A stretch of 64,000 nt of DNA, taken from NCBI RefSeq assembly GCF_000331105.1, contig NC_020054.1, positions 2,921,451 through 2,985,450 of the forward strand. Reading direction: 5' to 3'. The translations under genes were made by a program, and so were the position numbers. Of the stretch, positions 52,649-60,861 are shown piece by piece. How positions within the stretch are numbered: the first letter of the stretch is position 1; every line of letters begins with the position of its first letter. This stretch comes from Fibrella aestuarina BUZ 2 (GTDB taxonomy: Bacteria > Bacteroidota > Bacteroidia > Cytophagales > Spirosomataceae). The notes below the pieces were generated by a model. It did not search any database. It saw nothing but the letters and a program-made list of their open reading frames with translations, and was not told the origin of the DNA.

Positions 52649-54016
52649 ATGAATCGATTATTCTTCGCCTTCCTGCTACTCCTCCCGCTCCTGACCTCAG
52701 CGACCACCTGGCACGTATCGGGTAAGGGCAACGACACCAACGATGGAAAAACCCCCGCCACAGCCTTTCGTAGTTTGCAAAAAGCCGCCGACCTGGTACA
52801 GCCCGGCGACGTGGTGCTGGTGGGTGATGGCCACTACACAAATACTGATAAAAGCAATGGCAGCGCTGTTCTCAACATCACCCGCTCAGGTACGTCGGCC
52901 GCCTGGATTACCTGGAAAGCCCGGCCCGGCGAGCACCCCGAAGTGCATCCGGTGGGCTGGTGCGGCATCCAGATTTCGGGCTCTTACCACATCATCGACG
53001 GCCTGACCGTGATCGGCAATAACGATTCGATTGTGCTGCTGAAAGCGCAGGAAGACGCCAAAAAAACTACGCCCGACCCGTACTTCAACACCAACGGCAT
53101 TTTCTTCAACGGCCGCAACAACAAGCCCGATCAGAAGCCCCATCACCTCATCGTTCGCAACTGCGTGGTGGCCAAGTGTGCAGGGGGTGGCATTGTCGGC
53201 ATCGAGATGGACTACCTGACGGTCGAAGATTGCAAGGTGTACGAAAACGCCTGGTTTATGCGCTACGGCGGCTCGGGCATTACCACGCTCAACAACTGGG
53301 CCTACGACGATGCACCGGGCTACCACATTATCATTCAGCGCAATTTTGTCTGGAACAACAAAACGCTGGTGCCCTGGGAGAAAATCGGCAAGCTGAGCGA
53401 CGGCAACGGTATTATTCTCGACGTAACGGATCAAGAAACGCAGGGCGGCGCAACCAACCCCAATGCCGACGCCGTGGTTGCGCCAGCGGGAAGCCAGACC
53501 GCTACGCAAGCTGCCGCCCCGCCTAAGCCCAAACGGCCGGAATGGAAAGGCCGCGCCCTGATCGCCAACAATGTAAGCTGCTACAACGGCGGGTCGGGCA
53601 TCCACACCTTCCGCACCAAGCACGTCGATATCATCAACAACACGACCTACTGGAACGGGGGCATTGTGGGCTATCAGGAATTGTTTCCCAACCGGTCGGA
53701 AGACGTGGTGATTATGAACAATATCATTGTGCCGCGCCCCGGTGGACAGGTCACCTCCAACAACCGGAACACCAACATTCGCTGGGATTACAACGTGTAC
53801 CCAGCCGCGCAAACCGTTTTTGTCGGGCCAAACGACATTGTGGCCGATCCCGCGTTCGTCGATGCACAGTTCGACCCGACGAAGGGCAATTTCCGGCTGG
53901 CGAAGGGGAGCCGCGCCCTCAACTCCGGTACCGCCGACGTAGCCCAGCCTACCGATATCCTCGGCAAGAACCGCCCGAAAGGGGGTGGTCGCGACCGGGG
54001 TGCTTTTGAGCAATAA
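52649..54016 (+). CDS. Exported right-handed beta-helix protein (pectate lyase-like)
   Basis: Protein of 455 residues with a signal peptide (MNRLFFAFLLLLPLLTSATT). The start THVSGKGNDTNDGKTPATAF-like (WHVSGKGNDTNDGKT, residues 21-35) followed by SLQKAADLVQPGDVVLVGDG is the usual beginning of DUF1565/parallel beta-helix proteins. Helix turns repeat through about residue 400 (HHLIVRNCVVAKCAGGGI, LTVEDCKVYENAW, VDIINNTTYWNGG, VVIMNNIIV). A proline/alanine-rich insert lies near residues 265-290. The end (DILGKNRPKGGGRDRGAFEQ) is common in secreted beta-helix proteins. Probably a polysaccharide lyase or binder for pectin-type glycans, fitting the adjacent GH28. Confidence 0.85.
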   Translation: MNRLFFAFLLLLPLLTSATTWHVSGKGNDTNDGKTPATAFRSLQKAADLVQPGDVVLVGDGHYTNTDKSNGSAVLNITRSGTSAAWITWKARPGEHPEVHPVGWCGIQISGSYHIIDGLTVIGNNDSIVLLKAQEDAKKTTPDPYFNTNGIFFNGRNNKPDQKPHHLIVRNCVVAKCAGGGIVGIEMDYLTVEDCKVYENAWFMRYGGSGITTLNNWAYDDAPGYHIIIQRNFVWNNKTLVPWEKIGKLSDGNGIILDVTDQETQGGATNPNADAVVAPAGSQTATQAAAPPKPKRPEWKGRALIANNVSCYNGGSGIHTFRTKHVDIINNTTYWNGGIVGYQELFPNRSEDVVIMNNIIVPRPGGQVTSNNRNTNIRWDYNVYPAAQTVFVGPNDIVADPAFVDAQFDPTKGNFRLAKGSRALNSGTADVAQPTDILGKNRPKGGGRDRGAFEQ

Positions 54017-54229
54017 GTCGCGCTTGCTGTTTGGGCCAATCGTGCAGTAGCTGGTAGCTGACGGGGCCAAATTTGATGGCGTCGGCTTCCGGGGGCATTG
54101 CCGGTATAGGATGGCTCCCGACGATACGATTACCTTCAGCACCCCGCTTTCAACGGCTTCAACAGGTGGGGTCAATGGGAGGGTGTCTACTACGCATCAA
54201 GCGCCTTGTTGGTTGATGAGGTCCGGAAC

Positions 54230-55066
54230 ATGGAACCAGAGGAAAAACCTTTTATCGGTTTGGCAAATGCCCTACTTTCGATGATGCAAGAGCTTCCAGC
54301 CGCTTATTTATACATATGGCCCGGTCAGTTTTTGTTTGTGGGCCGGGCATTGGATACGCACATCCACGATCACCACGCCGTTCAGATGGTGATTAGTTTG
54401 GATACGCCTTTTCGGATGCGGTTAGCCGATGGGGCCTGGCAAACACAAATGGCGGTGCTTATTGACTCCGACCAGCCCCATGAATGTCTGGCCGACGACA
54501 GCACGATCCTGTTTCTTAATCTGGACCCTGAATCCAAAACGGCCAGACAACTACGTACCCAGTATTTGGCAGCGGCTGGCCATTTTGTGTTGCCCGATGC
54601 GCTCGTGACTTCTTTAGTTCAATCAGTTATACCTCTACTGGCCCACGAGAAAGGATGCCAGGGGGTTGCAGCCGTACTTCAATCGTTCTACGAGTTGTTG
54701 ATAGATACCGACGAACCCGTCGGCATCGACGAGCGGATTCGGGTGGTGCAGCAGCGGCTGGCGCAATCGTTGCAGGCGGCTATATCGCTGGCCGAATTGG
54801 CCGATGAAGCTTGCCTGTCAGAAGGTCGACTCGTGCATTTGTTCAAGGAGCAGGTCGGCATTCCGATTCGCAAATACCTGCTCTGGCAACGATTGTTACA
54901 GGCCATTGGTCAAATCACGCAGGGCCGCAACCTGACGCAGGCGGCCCATGAAGCAGGCTTTGCCGACTCCGCCCATTTCAGCCGGAATTTTACCCGCATG
55001 TTTGGCCTGAGTCCATCCCTAATCACTAAAAACAGCCAGTTCGTTCAAGCCCGGATTTGCCGCTGA
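54230..55066 (+). CDS. AraC-family transcriptional regulator
   Basis: Regulator of 278 residues from the ATG at 54230; a TTG 24 bases upstream is less likely. N-terminal cupin-like part (FLFVGRALDTHIHDHHAVQMVISLD) and a C-terminal AraC helix-turn-helix pair (LAELADEACLSEGRLVHLFKE, LTQAAHEAGFADSAHFSRNFTR, MFGLSPSLI). It lies 41 bp before an exported MBL-fold hydrolase gene and may control it. The 213 bp upstream contain no clear promoter. Confidence 0.9.
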   Translation: MEPEEKPFIGLANALLSMMQELPAAYLYIWPGQFLFVGRALDTHIHDHHAVQMVISLDTPFRMRLADGAWQTQMAVLIDSDQPHECLADDSTILFLNLDPESKTARQLRTQYLAAAGHFVLPDALVTSLVQSVIPLLAHEKGCQGVAAVLQSFYELLIDTDEPVGIDERIRVVQQRLAQSLQAAISLAELADEACLSEGRLVHLFKEQVGIPIRKYLLWQRLLQAIGQITQGRNLTQAAHEAGFADSAHFSRNFTRMFGLSPSLITKNSQFVQARICR

Positions 55067-55107
55067 ACTGACCTTTGTCCTGGTCTTCAACATAAACAGA
55101 CAAGGCA

Positions 55108-56136
55108 ATGGAACGTCGTGAATTCATTCAGCAAAGTGGCCGCCTCATGGCCGCAGGGGCAATTATCAATCATCTGGCAACGCCCGCACTAGCGCGGACC
55201 TCTCCCGTTACCGATTCGGCAGCACCGCACCGCAACACTATCCCCGACTTTTCGGGTGCCCTGGTCTACACGACCACCGTACAGAAAAACGGACAATCCG
55301 TGCGTATTCACGCCATCAGTACAGGAACCGTGGCCGTTACGCGCGCCTTTCGCCGGGAGAGAGGCGGCGATTTATTACGTAAAGTCAATATTCTGATCGA
55401 CAGCCACTTCACGGAGTTTATGCCCGTGTGGGTGTGGGTCATTGAGCACCCGGAAGGGGTTATTGTGGTGGATACAGGCGAAAATGCCGATGTCCTGAAC
55501 CCAGATTATTTCGATCAGGTAGGCATGCTTGATCGGTACATCAACCACAAAACCATCCGGTTCGGCATCACCCGCGAGCAGGAAATCGACCGCCAGCTGG
55601 CTAGCCTAGGTATCGAACCCAACCGCATCCGGTCGGTGGTCATGACACACCTGCACCTGGACCATACCGATGGAATTCGGCATTTCCCTAAAACCGAAAT
55701 TGTAGTAGCTCGGCCGGAATTTTTGCATCCCTACAACAACCTGCCCGAGCTTTACCCCAGTTGGTTCAAGCCCCGTCTGGTCGATTATAAAACCGATAGC
55801 GTAGACAGTTTCGGGAAGGCGGTGGCCCTGACCGATGCGGGCGACATACTGCTGGTGGCTACGCCGGGGCACACACACCACCATAGCTCAGTGTTGTTTC
55901 AGGCCGATGATGCGCATTACCTGTTTGCCGGCGACACCTCTTACGACCAGTCGCAGCTACTCAGGGGCGAGTTGGCGGGGGTCAATGCCAACCAGAAGCA
56001 GACGCGCCAGACCTACGAAGTCATTCAGGACTATGCCACCCGGCATCCGCTGGTGTACTTACCTTCGCACGATGCTGACGCAGCCAATCGACTCGTCAAT
56101 CGACACGTTCTTTTACAGCCGGGTATCAGCTCATAG
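55108..56136 (+). CDS. Tat-exported MBL-fold metallo-hydrolase (lactonase-like)
   Basis: Protein of 342 residues with a Tat-type signal (ERREFIQQSGRLMAAGAI). Metallo-beta-lactamase fold with all metal motifs: THLHLDHTDG (HxHxDH, about 180-189), GHTHHHSS, AGDTSYD and a final SHD. The arrangement (FRRERGGDLLRKVNILID; VWVWVIEHPEGVIVVDTGE) is like N-acyl homoserine lactonases of the AttM/AiiA type. It could cleave lactones in the periplasm, either quorum signals or sugar lactones. Lies after an AraC regulator gene. Confidence 0.88.
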   Translation: MERREFIQQSGRLMAAGAIINHLATPALARTSPVTDSAAPHRNTIPDFSGALVYTTTVQKNGQSVRIHAISTGTVAVTRAFRRERGGDLLRKVNILIDSHFTEFMPVWVWVIEHPEGVIVVDTGENADVLNPDYFDQVGMLDRYINHKTIRFGITREQEIDRQLASLGIEPNRIRSVVMTHLHLDHTDGIRHFPKTEIVVARPEFLHPYNNLPELYPSWFKPRLVDYKTDSVDSFGKAVALTDAGDILLVATPGHTHHHSSVLFQADDAHYLFAGDTSYDQSQLLRGELAGVNANQKQTRQTYEVIQDYATRHPLVYLPSHDADAANRLVNRHVLLQPGISS

Positions 56137-56286
56137 CTGGGTAATCCGCGTAAAAGGCCCGGCATCGGTGGATCGGACAATTCGTCACGTAGCTCGTTTT
56201 ATCAATTAAATTGACGAGACAAAGGCCGAATGGCTCAAGATTCAGCTCTCGACTGTCTGGGTACGTCCCTGAAGTAGCCTAACCAG

Positions 56287-57822
56287 CTACCCCACTACTG
56301 CTTTCGCCCAGAGCGCCAAATCCAGATTACGCAGCAGTTGATAATCAGCCGGGTTACCCCTGAACGTGCTGATTTGGACGAGCGCGCCGGGGGGTAGTTT
56401 TCCTTTCAGCCATTGTCTGATCAGCGTCAGCACGAGCTGTTCGCCAGCCGGTATTGCGCCGCTGGTGGTCAGTTTTCGCGCTACCGAACGGAGCGCATAG
56501 CTGAGGTAGTCGGCGTTGCCAAGACGGGCGTGGAGTAGTAGATTCATGAGTCGGCTCTGCGTGTACAACGTACGGGTGAGCGACCGGGCGGGGCGGGCCA
56601 AGACCCGGTTCAGGTGTTGCAGCGCCGCCGACAACCGACCCAGGCCTAGATCGAGCCGCACCAGCAGCAGATCAAACTCGGTTCGGGTTGGCAGGGCCAG
56701 TTGGGTCAGCCCGCGCTCGAACGACGCAGCATCGGTCAGGTACGTACCCAGCAGAGTGGCCGCTTCGGCAAACCGCCGCTGATCGACCAAAAGCAGCAGC
56801 GAATGGTACAACACCAGAGAGGGCACTGTGCGGTTCAGGCCCTGCACCGGCGTGTCGATGAGCCGGAGCCGGTCGATGAAGAATGGCATATCGTCGTAGC
56901 GTTCCAGCACCCGAAGATCGGCCAGAATACCTTCCAGGAGCTGGACATAATAGAGCGGCTGCTCGGCCCAAAGGGCGGTGTTGCTTTGAAAAAGCTGGTC
57001 CAGCTCCCGGTAAACGCGCAGGCTACCCGCTACGTCGCCAATCATGCGAAAGTAGGCCGACTGGAAATGCAGGTGCTGCTGCTGCATGGCGAACGACCGG
57101 GTCGCGCCAGACCGGGTCGCGTTAGACCGGGTCGCGTTAGACCGGGTCGGGACCGACGTACCCGTACGGTCGGTTCTGTTCTGGCGGTTCAGCAACTGAT
57201 ATTCCTCCAGCAGCAGGTCGTTTAGCCGAAGGGTGTCGGCCGGGTTACCTACCATACCTTGGGTTCGATAACGCATCAGCAGCGTTTCGTAGAGGGCGGC
57301 ATGGTTCATGGCCGTCTGGGTACGTTCCGTTTGCTGGCGAATCAGCGCATGTTGCTTCGCCAGCGTGGCTTCGTCGACGCCGTCGAACTGCCAGCGTACC
57401 CACTGTTCCACCTGCTGGCGGGCAGCCAGCACCGCATAAAGCCCCCGTTCGTGTTGCTCAGCCAGGGTGCGTACTTTTTCCAGTTGCTCCTGACTGAACT
57501 GAACCAGCCCCCGCTCGTACAGGATCTGACTATCGTGCAGCAACTGACCAATGCGCACGTCGATGCGTTTGTCCTGCTCAAACTGCCGCAGGCTTTGCAT
57601 CACCACCCGATAGAGGTATTTCCGGGCCGGTTCGAGCGTGACGCCGGGAAACGCCAGGGCCAGATCGGCCGTCAGGGCGTCGCCGGGCGTATCGTGCCGC
57701 AGCAGACAGTAGAAGAGGCGCAGGAAACCCCTGGTCGCGTCTGAACTGGCCTCCATCCGAACGTAACGTTTCTCGGATTTGGTCAGGGAATGAACCAGTT
57801 GATGCAGTATGTCGATCGTCAT
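56287..57822 (-). CDS. Uncharacterised helical-repeat (TPR-like) protein
   Basis: Protein of 511 residues with no signal peptide and no recognised domain. Predicted to be almost wholly alpha-helical, with repeating patterns of about 34-40 residues (LQFSQEQLEKVRTLAEQHERG, ADTLRLNDLLLEEYQLLNRQ, FAEAATLLGTYLTDAASFERG), as in tetratricopeptide-like proteins. Residues about 225-245 contain a tandem pentapeptide (TRSNA-type) encoded by a 15-bp repeat. It is a single gene between convergent and divergent neighbours. It starts MTIDILHQLVHSLTKSEKRYV, which I have no family name for. Function unknown. Confidence 0.7.
   Translation of the reverse strand: MTIDILHQLVHSLTKSEKRYVRMEASSDATRGFLRLFYCLLRHDTPGDALTADLALAFPGVTLEPARKYLYRVVMQSLRQFEQDKRIDVRIGQLLHDSQILYERGLVQFSQEQLEKVRTLAEQHERGLYAVLAARQQVEQWVRWQFDGVDEATLAKQHALIRQQTERTQTAMNHAALYETLLMRYRTQGMVGNPADTLRLNDLLLEEYQLLNRQNRTDRTGTSVPTRSNATRSNATRSGATRSFAMQQQHLHFQSAYFRMIGDVAGSLRVYRELDQLFQSNTALWAEQPLYYVQLLEGILADLRVLERYDDMPFFIDRLRLIDTPVQGLNRTVPSLVLYHSLLLLVDQRRFAEAATLLGTYLTDAASFERGLTQLALPTRTEFDLLLVRLDLGLGRLSAALQHLNRVLARPARSLTRTLYTQSRLMNLLLHARLGNADYLSYALRSVARKLTTSGAIPAGEQLVLTLIRQWLKGKLPPGALVQISTFRGNPADYQLLRNLDLALWAKAVVG
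57096..57150. repeat. 15-bp in-frame tandem repeat in the helical-repeat protein gene
   Basis: ACCGGGTCGCGCCAG (57096-57110), then ACCGGGTCGCGTTAG twice (57111-57125, 57126-57140), then a partial copy ACCGGGTCGG (57141-57150). Read on the minus strand this encodes repeated Thr-Arg-Ser-Asn-Ala. A change in copy number keeps the frame. Confidence 0.93.
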
Positions 57823-57929
57823 TTAGAAATAGCTATAACCGTACAATATATAGCCAGTTTAAACGCAATAAAGGCATTTTTAAGTCATACCTCCTTGACA
57901 AGGAATAGCTGTAATCGAAAAAATAGGAC

Positions 57930-57959
57930 TTTGCTAGGTGCAAGTTTTCCATAGGTTTG
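57930..57959 (+). promoter_or_regulatory. Promoter of the ribokinase operon
   Basis: TTTG (57930-57933), 18 bp, TAGGTTTG (57952-57959), an exact fit to the Bacteroidota promoter. Predicted start near 57966, about 19 nt before the ATG at 57985, and too close to the TTG at 57970 for that codon to be favoured. Confidence 0.8.
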
Positions 57960-57984
57960 TTCAACTACGTTGTATTCGCGATCT

Positions 57985-58959
57985 ATGCCTGCTTCTGTTT
58001 GTGTAATCGGTAGTTCAAACACCGATATGGTCATCAAGGCCGAAAAACTACCTGCTCCCGGCGAAACGGTTATTGGGGGTACATTCCTAATGAACCCCGG
58101 CGGGAAAGGGGCCAATCAGGCCGTTGCCGCCGCCCGTCTGGCAACGGCGGGGGTATCGGCCGGTACGTTCACGCCGCCTACGTCCGTCACGTTTGTCGCC
58201 AATGTGGGCAACGACGTGTTTGGTCGGCAGGCGCTTCAACAGTTTGAGCGGGAAGGTATTCAGGGTGACTTCATCACGACCGATGCCGACGAGCCGTCGG
58301 GCGTGGCGCTGATCGGCGTCGATAGCCGGGGCGAAAACTGCATCATGGTCGCATCGGGGGCCAACGCCCGACTGGGCCGGGAGCAGGTATCGGTGGCGCT
58401 AACTTCGATCACGGATACGGATAACACTGTCGTTTTGCTTCAGCTCGAAACGCCCATCGCAACTGTCGATCACGCGGTGCGCGAGAGTCACGCACGGGGT
58501 ATGCGCGTGGTGCTCAATCCCGCTCCGGCACAGGGGCTCGACCCTGCCATGCTGGCCTGTGTGTATGTGATCACGCCCAACGAAACCGAAGCCGAGCTGC
58601 TTACCGGTATCCGCGTCACCGACGAAGTAACCGCCCAACAGGCCGCCCAGCACCTGCACGAAGCGGGCGTGCCGAAGGTGGTGATCACACTCGGCTCACG
58701 CGGTGCTTACATCTCCGATTCGACGGGCGACCTGGCCCCGGTGCTGGTGGCTGCCCCACCCGTGACGGCCGTGGATACAACGGCGGCTGGCGACTGCTTC
58801 AACGGGGCGCTGGCCGTAGCCCTGGCCGAAGGGCGCAGCCTGGTCGACGCCGTATCGTTTGCCTGCAAAGCCGCGTCGATCTCCGTCACCCGCATGGGGG
58901 CTCAGGCCTCACTACCGCACCGACACGAAGTTGATACTCTGCCTTTACTGACCGTTTAA
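57985..58959 (+). CDS. rbsK: Ribokinase (PfkB family)
   Basis: Protein of 324 residues from the ATG at 57985. PfkB-family features: GSSNTDMVIKAEKLPAPGETV at the start, the sugar-binding NPGGKGANQAVAAARL (about 38-53), monovalent-ion and ATP site VITLGSRGAY, and the anion hole/catalytic Asp in DTTAAGDCFNGALAVAL. These match ribokinase better than other PfkB kinases. It converts ribose to ribose 5-phosphate in the cytoplasm. It leads an operon with an exported ADP-ribosylglycohydrolase-like protein and a sugar permease, consistent with ribose salvage. Confidence 0.92.
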   Translation: MPASVCVIGSSNTDMVIKAEKLPAPGETVIGGTFLMNPGGKGANQAVAAARLATAGVSAGTFTPPTSVTFVANVGNDVFGRQALQQFEREGIQGDFITTDADEPSGVALIGVDSRGENCIMVASGANARLGREQVSVALTSITDTDNTVVLLQLETPIATVDHAVRESHARGMRVVLNPAPAQGLDPAMLACVYVITPNETEAELLTGIRVTDEVTAQQAAQHLHEAGVPKVVITLGSRGAYISDSTGDLAPVLVAAPPVTAVDTTAAGDCFNGALAVALAEGRSLVDAVSFACKAASISVTRMGAQASLPHRHEVDTLPLLTV

Positions 58960-58982
58960 TCCGTCAATAACCCCTTACGACC

Positions 58983-60614
58983 ATGAAAACGCTTAACTAC
59001 GTGCTGGTTCCACTCCTTGCCCTGATGGCGTTTGGACCAGCCCCAAAGCCCAAAAAACCGGCCACCGGGATGCCGGCCACTGGACTGTCGGCCACCGGAT
59101 TGCCTGCCACCGTCACCATGACGAAAGCGGCCTTGCAGGACAAAATCAAAGGAGGCTGGGCGGGGCAGGTGATCGGCTGCACCTTTGGCGGGCCAACCGA
59201 GTTCAAATTCAACGGGACCATGATGAACGACTATCAGCCCATTCCCTGGTACGATGGCTACATCAAGAAGACGATGGTTGAGAACGTGGGCCTCTACGAC
59301 GACCTGTACATGGACCTGACGTTTGTGGATGTGTTCGAGAAAAAAGGCCTCGACGCACCCGTCAGCGAACATGCCAACGCCTTTGCCAACGCAGGCTACA
59401 TGCTCTGGCACGCTAACCAGGTCGGCCGGTACAATATCCTGAACGGCATGAAAGCCCCCGAATCGGGCCACTGGCTCAACAATCCTCACGCCGACGACAT
59501 TGATTTTCAGATCGAAGCGGACTTTTCGGGCCTGATGGCTCCCGGAATGCCCAACACGGCCGTTCAGATTGGCGACCCGATTGGCCATATCATGAACTCG
59601 GGCGATGGCTGGTACGGGGGCGTCTACGTGGGGGCTATGTATTCGCTGGCGTTCGTGTCCAACGATGTCAACTACGTGGTGCGCGAGGGCTTGAAGGCCA
59701 TTCCGGCGCAGAGTACCTTCTACCAGTGTATTGCCGACGTGATCAAGTGGCACGACCTCTACCCGACCGACTGGAAACGTACCTGGCTGGAGATTCAGCG
59801 CAAATGGGCCGATGAGGTCGGTTGCCCCGACGGTGTGTTTGCCCCTTACAACATCGACGCTAAAATCAATTCGGCCTACATCGTGCTCGGCCTGCTCTAC
59901 GGACAGGGCGATTACACCAAAACGATGCAGATCAGCACCCGCGCCGGGCAGGATTCCGACTGCAACCCCTCGTCGGCAGGGGGTATTCTGGGCACCATGC
60001 TGGGCTATGACAAGATACCAGCCTACTGGAAGCAGGGCCTGGCTGAAGCTGAAGATATCGACTTCAAATACACGACCATGTCGCTCAACGATGTGTACGG
60101 CATTGGTATGAAGCACGCGCTACAGGTAGTTGAGCGCAACGGCGGCAAGGTGAGCGGCAACAACGTGACCATTGCCGTGCAAACGCCCAAAGCCGTACGG
60201 CTGGAACAGAATTTCACCGGCCATTACCCAACCGAAAAACGGGCGGTGAATAAAGACCTGGTTGGGCCGCATCAGGCTGGGCCGCATCCGGCCGGAGACG
60301 AGTATACGGCTACGTTTGAGGGGATCGGTTTCATTCTCAGCGGCGAGGCTCGGCCCAAAGCGCAGGGCAATCAGTACGATTACGAGAGCAACTACACGGG
60401 TCAGCTAGAGGTGTATGTCGACGACAAAAAGATCGAAACGGCCAACCTACCGGCCAGTTTCACCCGCCGCCGCTACGATATGACCTGGAAATACCAACTG
60501 GCACCGGGGAAGCATACGCTCCGGGTGAAATTGCTGAATCCGGATCCGGATTATCCCGTTCGCATCCGTACCCTGTTCGTCTTCGGCGATAAGCCCATCT
60601 TGGCCAAATATTAA
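58983..60614 (+). CDS. Exported ADP-ribosylglycohydrolase-family protein
   Basis: Protein of 543 residues with an N-terminal signal segment (MKTLNYVLVPLLALMAFGPA) and a repetitive ATGMP/ATGLS/ATGLP linker (residues about 27-44). The ADP-ribosylglycohydrolase-like domain covers about 45-390: KIKGGWAGQVIGCTFGGPTEF, DDLYMDLTFVDVFE, SGDGWYGGVYVGAMYSLAF and the metal-type motif TRAGQDSDCNPSSAGGILGTMLG. A C-terminal beta-sandwich (about 420-540) has a second short repeat (VGPHQ/AGPHP). The usual partners of this family are magnesium ions and N- or O-linked ADP-ribose, but exported forms are uncharacterised. It lies 23 bp after ribokinase. Confidence 0.87.
   Translation: MKTLNYVLVPLLALMAFGPAPKPKKPATGMPATGLSATGLPATVTMTKAALQDKIKGGWAGQVIGCTFGGPTEFKFNGTMMNDYQPIPWYDGYIKKTMVENVGLYDDLYMDLTFVDVFEKKGLDAPVSEHANAFANAGYMLWHANQVGRYNILNGMKAPESGHWLNNPHADDIDFQIEADFSGLMAPGMPNTAVQIGDPIGHIMNSGDGWYGGVYVGAMYSLAFVSNDVNYVVREGLKAIPAQSTFYQCIADVIKWHDLYPTDWKRTWLEIQRKWADEVGCPDGVFAPYNIDAKINSAYIVLGLLYGQGDYTKTMQISTRAGQDSDCNPSSAGGILGTMLGYDKIPAYWKQGLAEAEDIDFKYTTMSLNDVYGIGMKHALQVVERNGGKVSGNNVTIAVQTPKAVRLEQNFTGHYPTEKRAVNKDLVGPHQAGPHPAGDEYTATFEGIGFILSGEARPKAQGNQYDYESNYTGQLEVYVDDKKIETANLPASFTRRRYDMTWKYQLAPGKHTLRVKLLNPDPDYPVRIRTLFVFGDKPILAKY
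59061..59117 (+). repeat. 15-bp imperfect tandem repeat encoding ATGxP pentapeptides
   Basis: Units GCCACCGGGATGCCG (59061-59075), GCCACTGGACTGTCG (59076-59090), GCCACCGGATTGCCT (59091-59105) and partial GCCACCGTCACC. They form a short linker right after the signal segment. Confidence 0.9.
60262..60291 (+). repeat. 15-bp tandem repeat encoding GPH pentapeptides
   Basis: GTTGGGCCGCATCAG (60262-60276) and GCTGGGCCGCATCCG (60277-60291) in the C-terminal part of the ADP-ribosylglycohydrolase-like gene. Confidence 0.88.
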
Positions 60615-60629
60615 CCGTTGAAAATGGGA

Positions 60630-60851
60630 ACCGCAGCGTTCCGCGTCCGGCGGCGGACCGTGCGGATTGAAGAAATTTAAGGGATGCTCGCGGATTTTTA
60701 GATTAACGGGATTAGCTCTGCGTTGCTCTTCGTCCGCTTCAATCAAAAAGCTGTGAGCATCCGTTCGATCCGCCTAATCCGCGTGCTATCATCTCCGTGA
60801 CCATCCCTTAAATCCGCTCAATCCGCGTTTCATTATCTCCGCTAAAATCCC
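60630..60851. repeat. Intergenic repeat-like element with inverted and direct repeats
   Basis: Most of the gap between the ADP-ribosylglycohydrolase-like gene and the permease. It contains a perfect 12-bp inverted repeat (ATTTAAGGGATG at 60675-60686, CATCCCTTAAAT at 60802-60813), a 40-bp imperfect direct repeat (60768-60807 and 60812-60851, about 30 of 40 bases equal) built of AATCCGC words, and a small hairpin (GGAAC/GTTCC). The make-up is unlike a leader and looks like a dispersed, possibly mobile, intergenic element. It ends 10 bp before the permease ATG. Confidence 0.6.
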
Positions 60852-60861
60852 CTTCACCTTT

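Noticed and set aside
52886..54175. 429-codon open frame opposite the beta-helix gene
   Set aside because: Antisense shadow; the sense protein has a signal peptide and beta-helix repeats.
56193..56218. CTCG...TCAATT hairpin between the convergent MBL and helical-repeat genes as terminator
   Set aside because: Stem has a five-base bulge and there is no T run on either strand.
57096..57150. Tandem repeat considered as a CRISPR-like array
   Set aside because: Units are contiguous without spacers and lie in frame inside a gene.
58956..60116. 386-codon open frame opposite the ADP-ribosylglycohydrolase-like gene
   Set aside because: His/Val-rich shadow typical of the antisense frame of GC-rich genes, with no domain.
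60634..60660. GGGAACC followed by CGTCC resembling the ECF promoter motif
   Set aside because: The first box differs in two of seven bases, the spacing is off by one, CTGTTT is absent, and the site lies in a repeat-like element.
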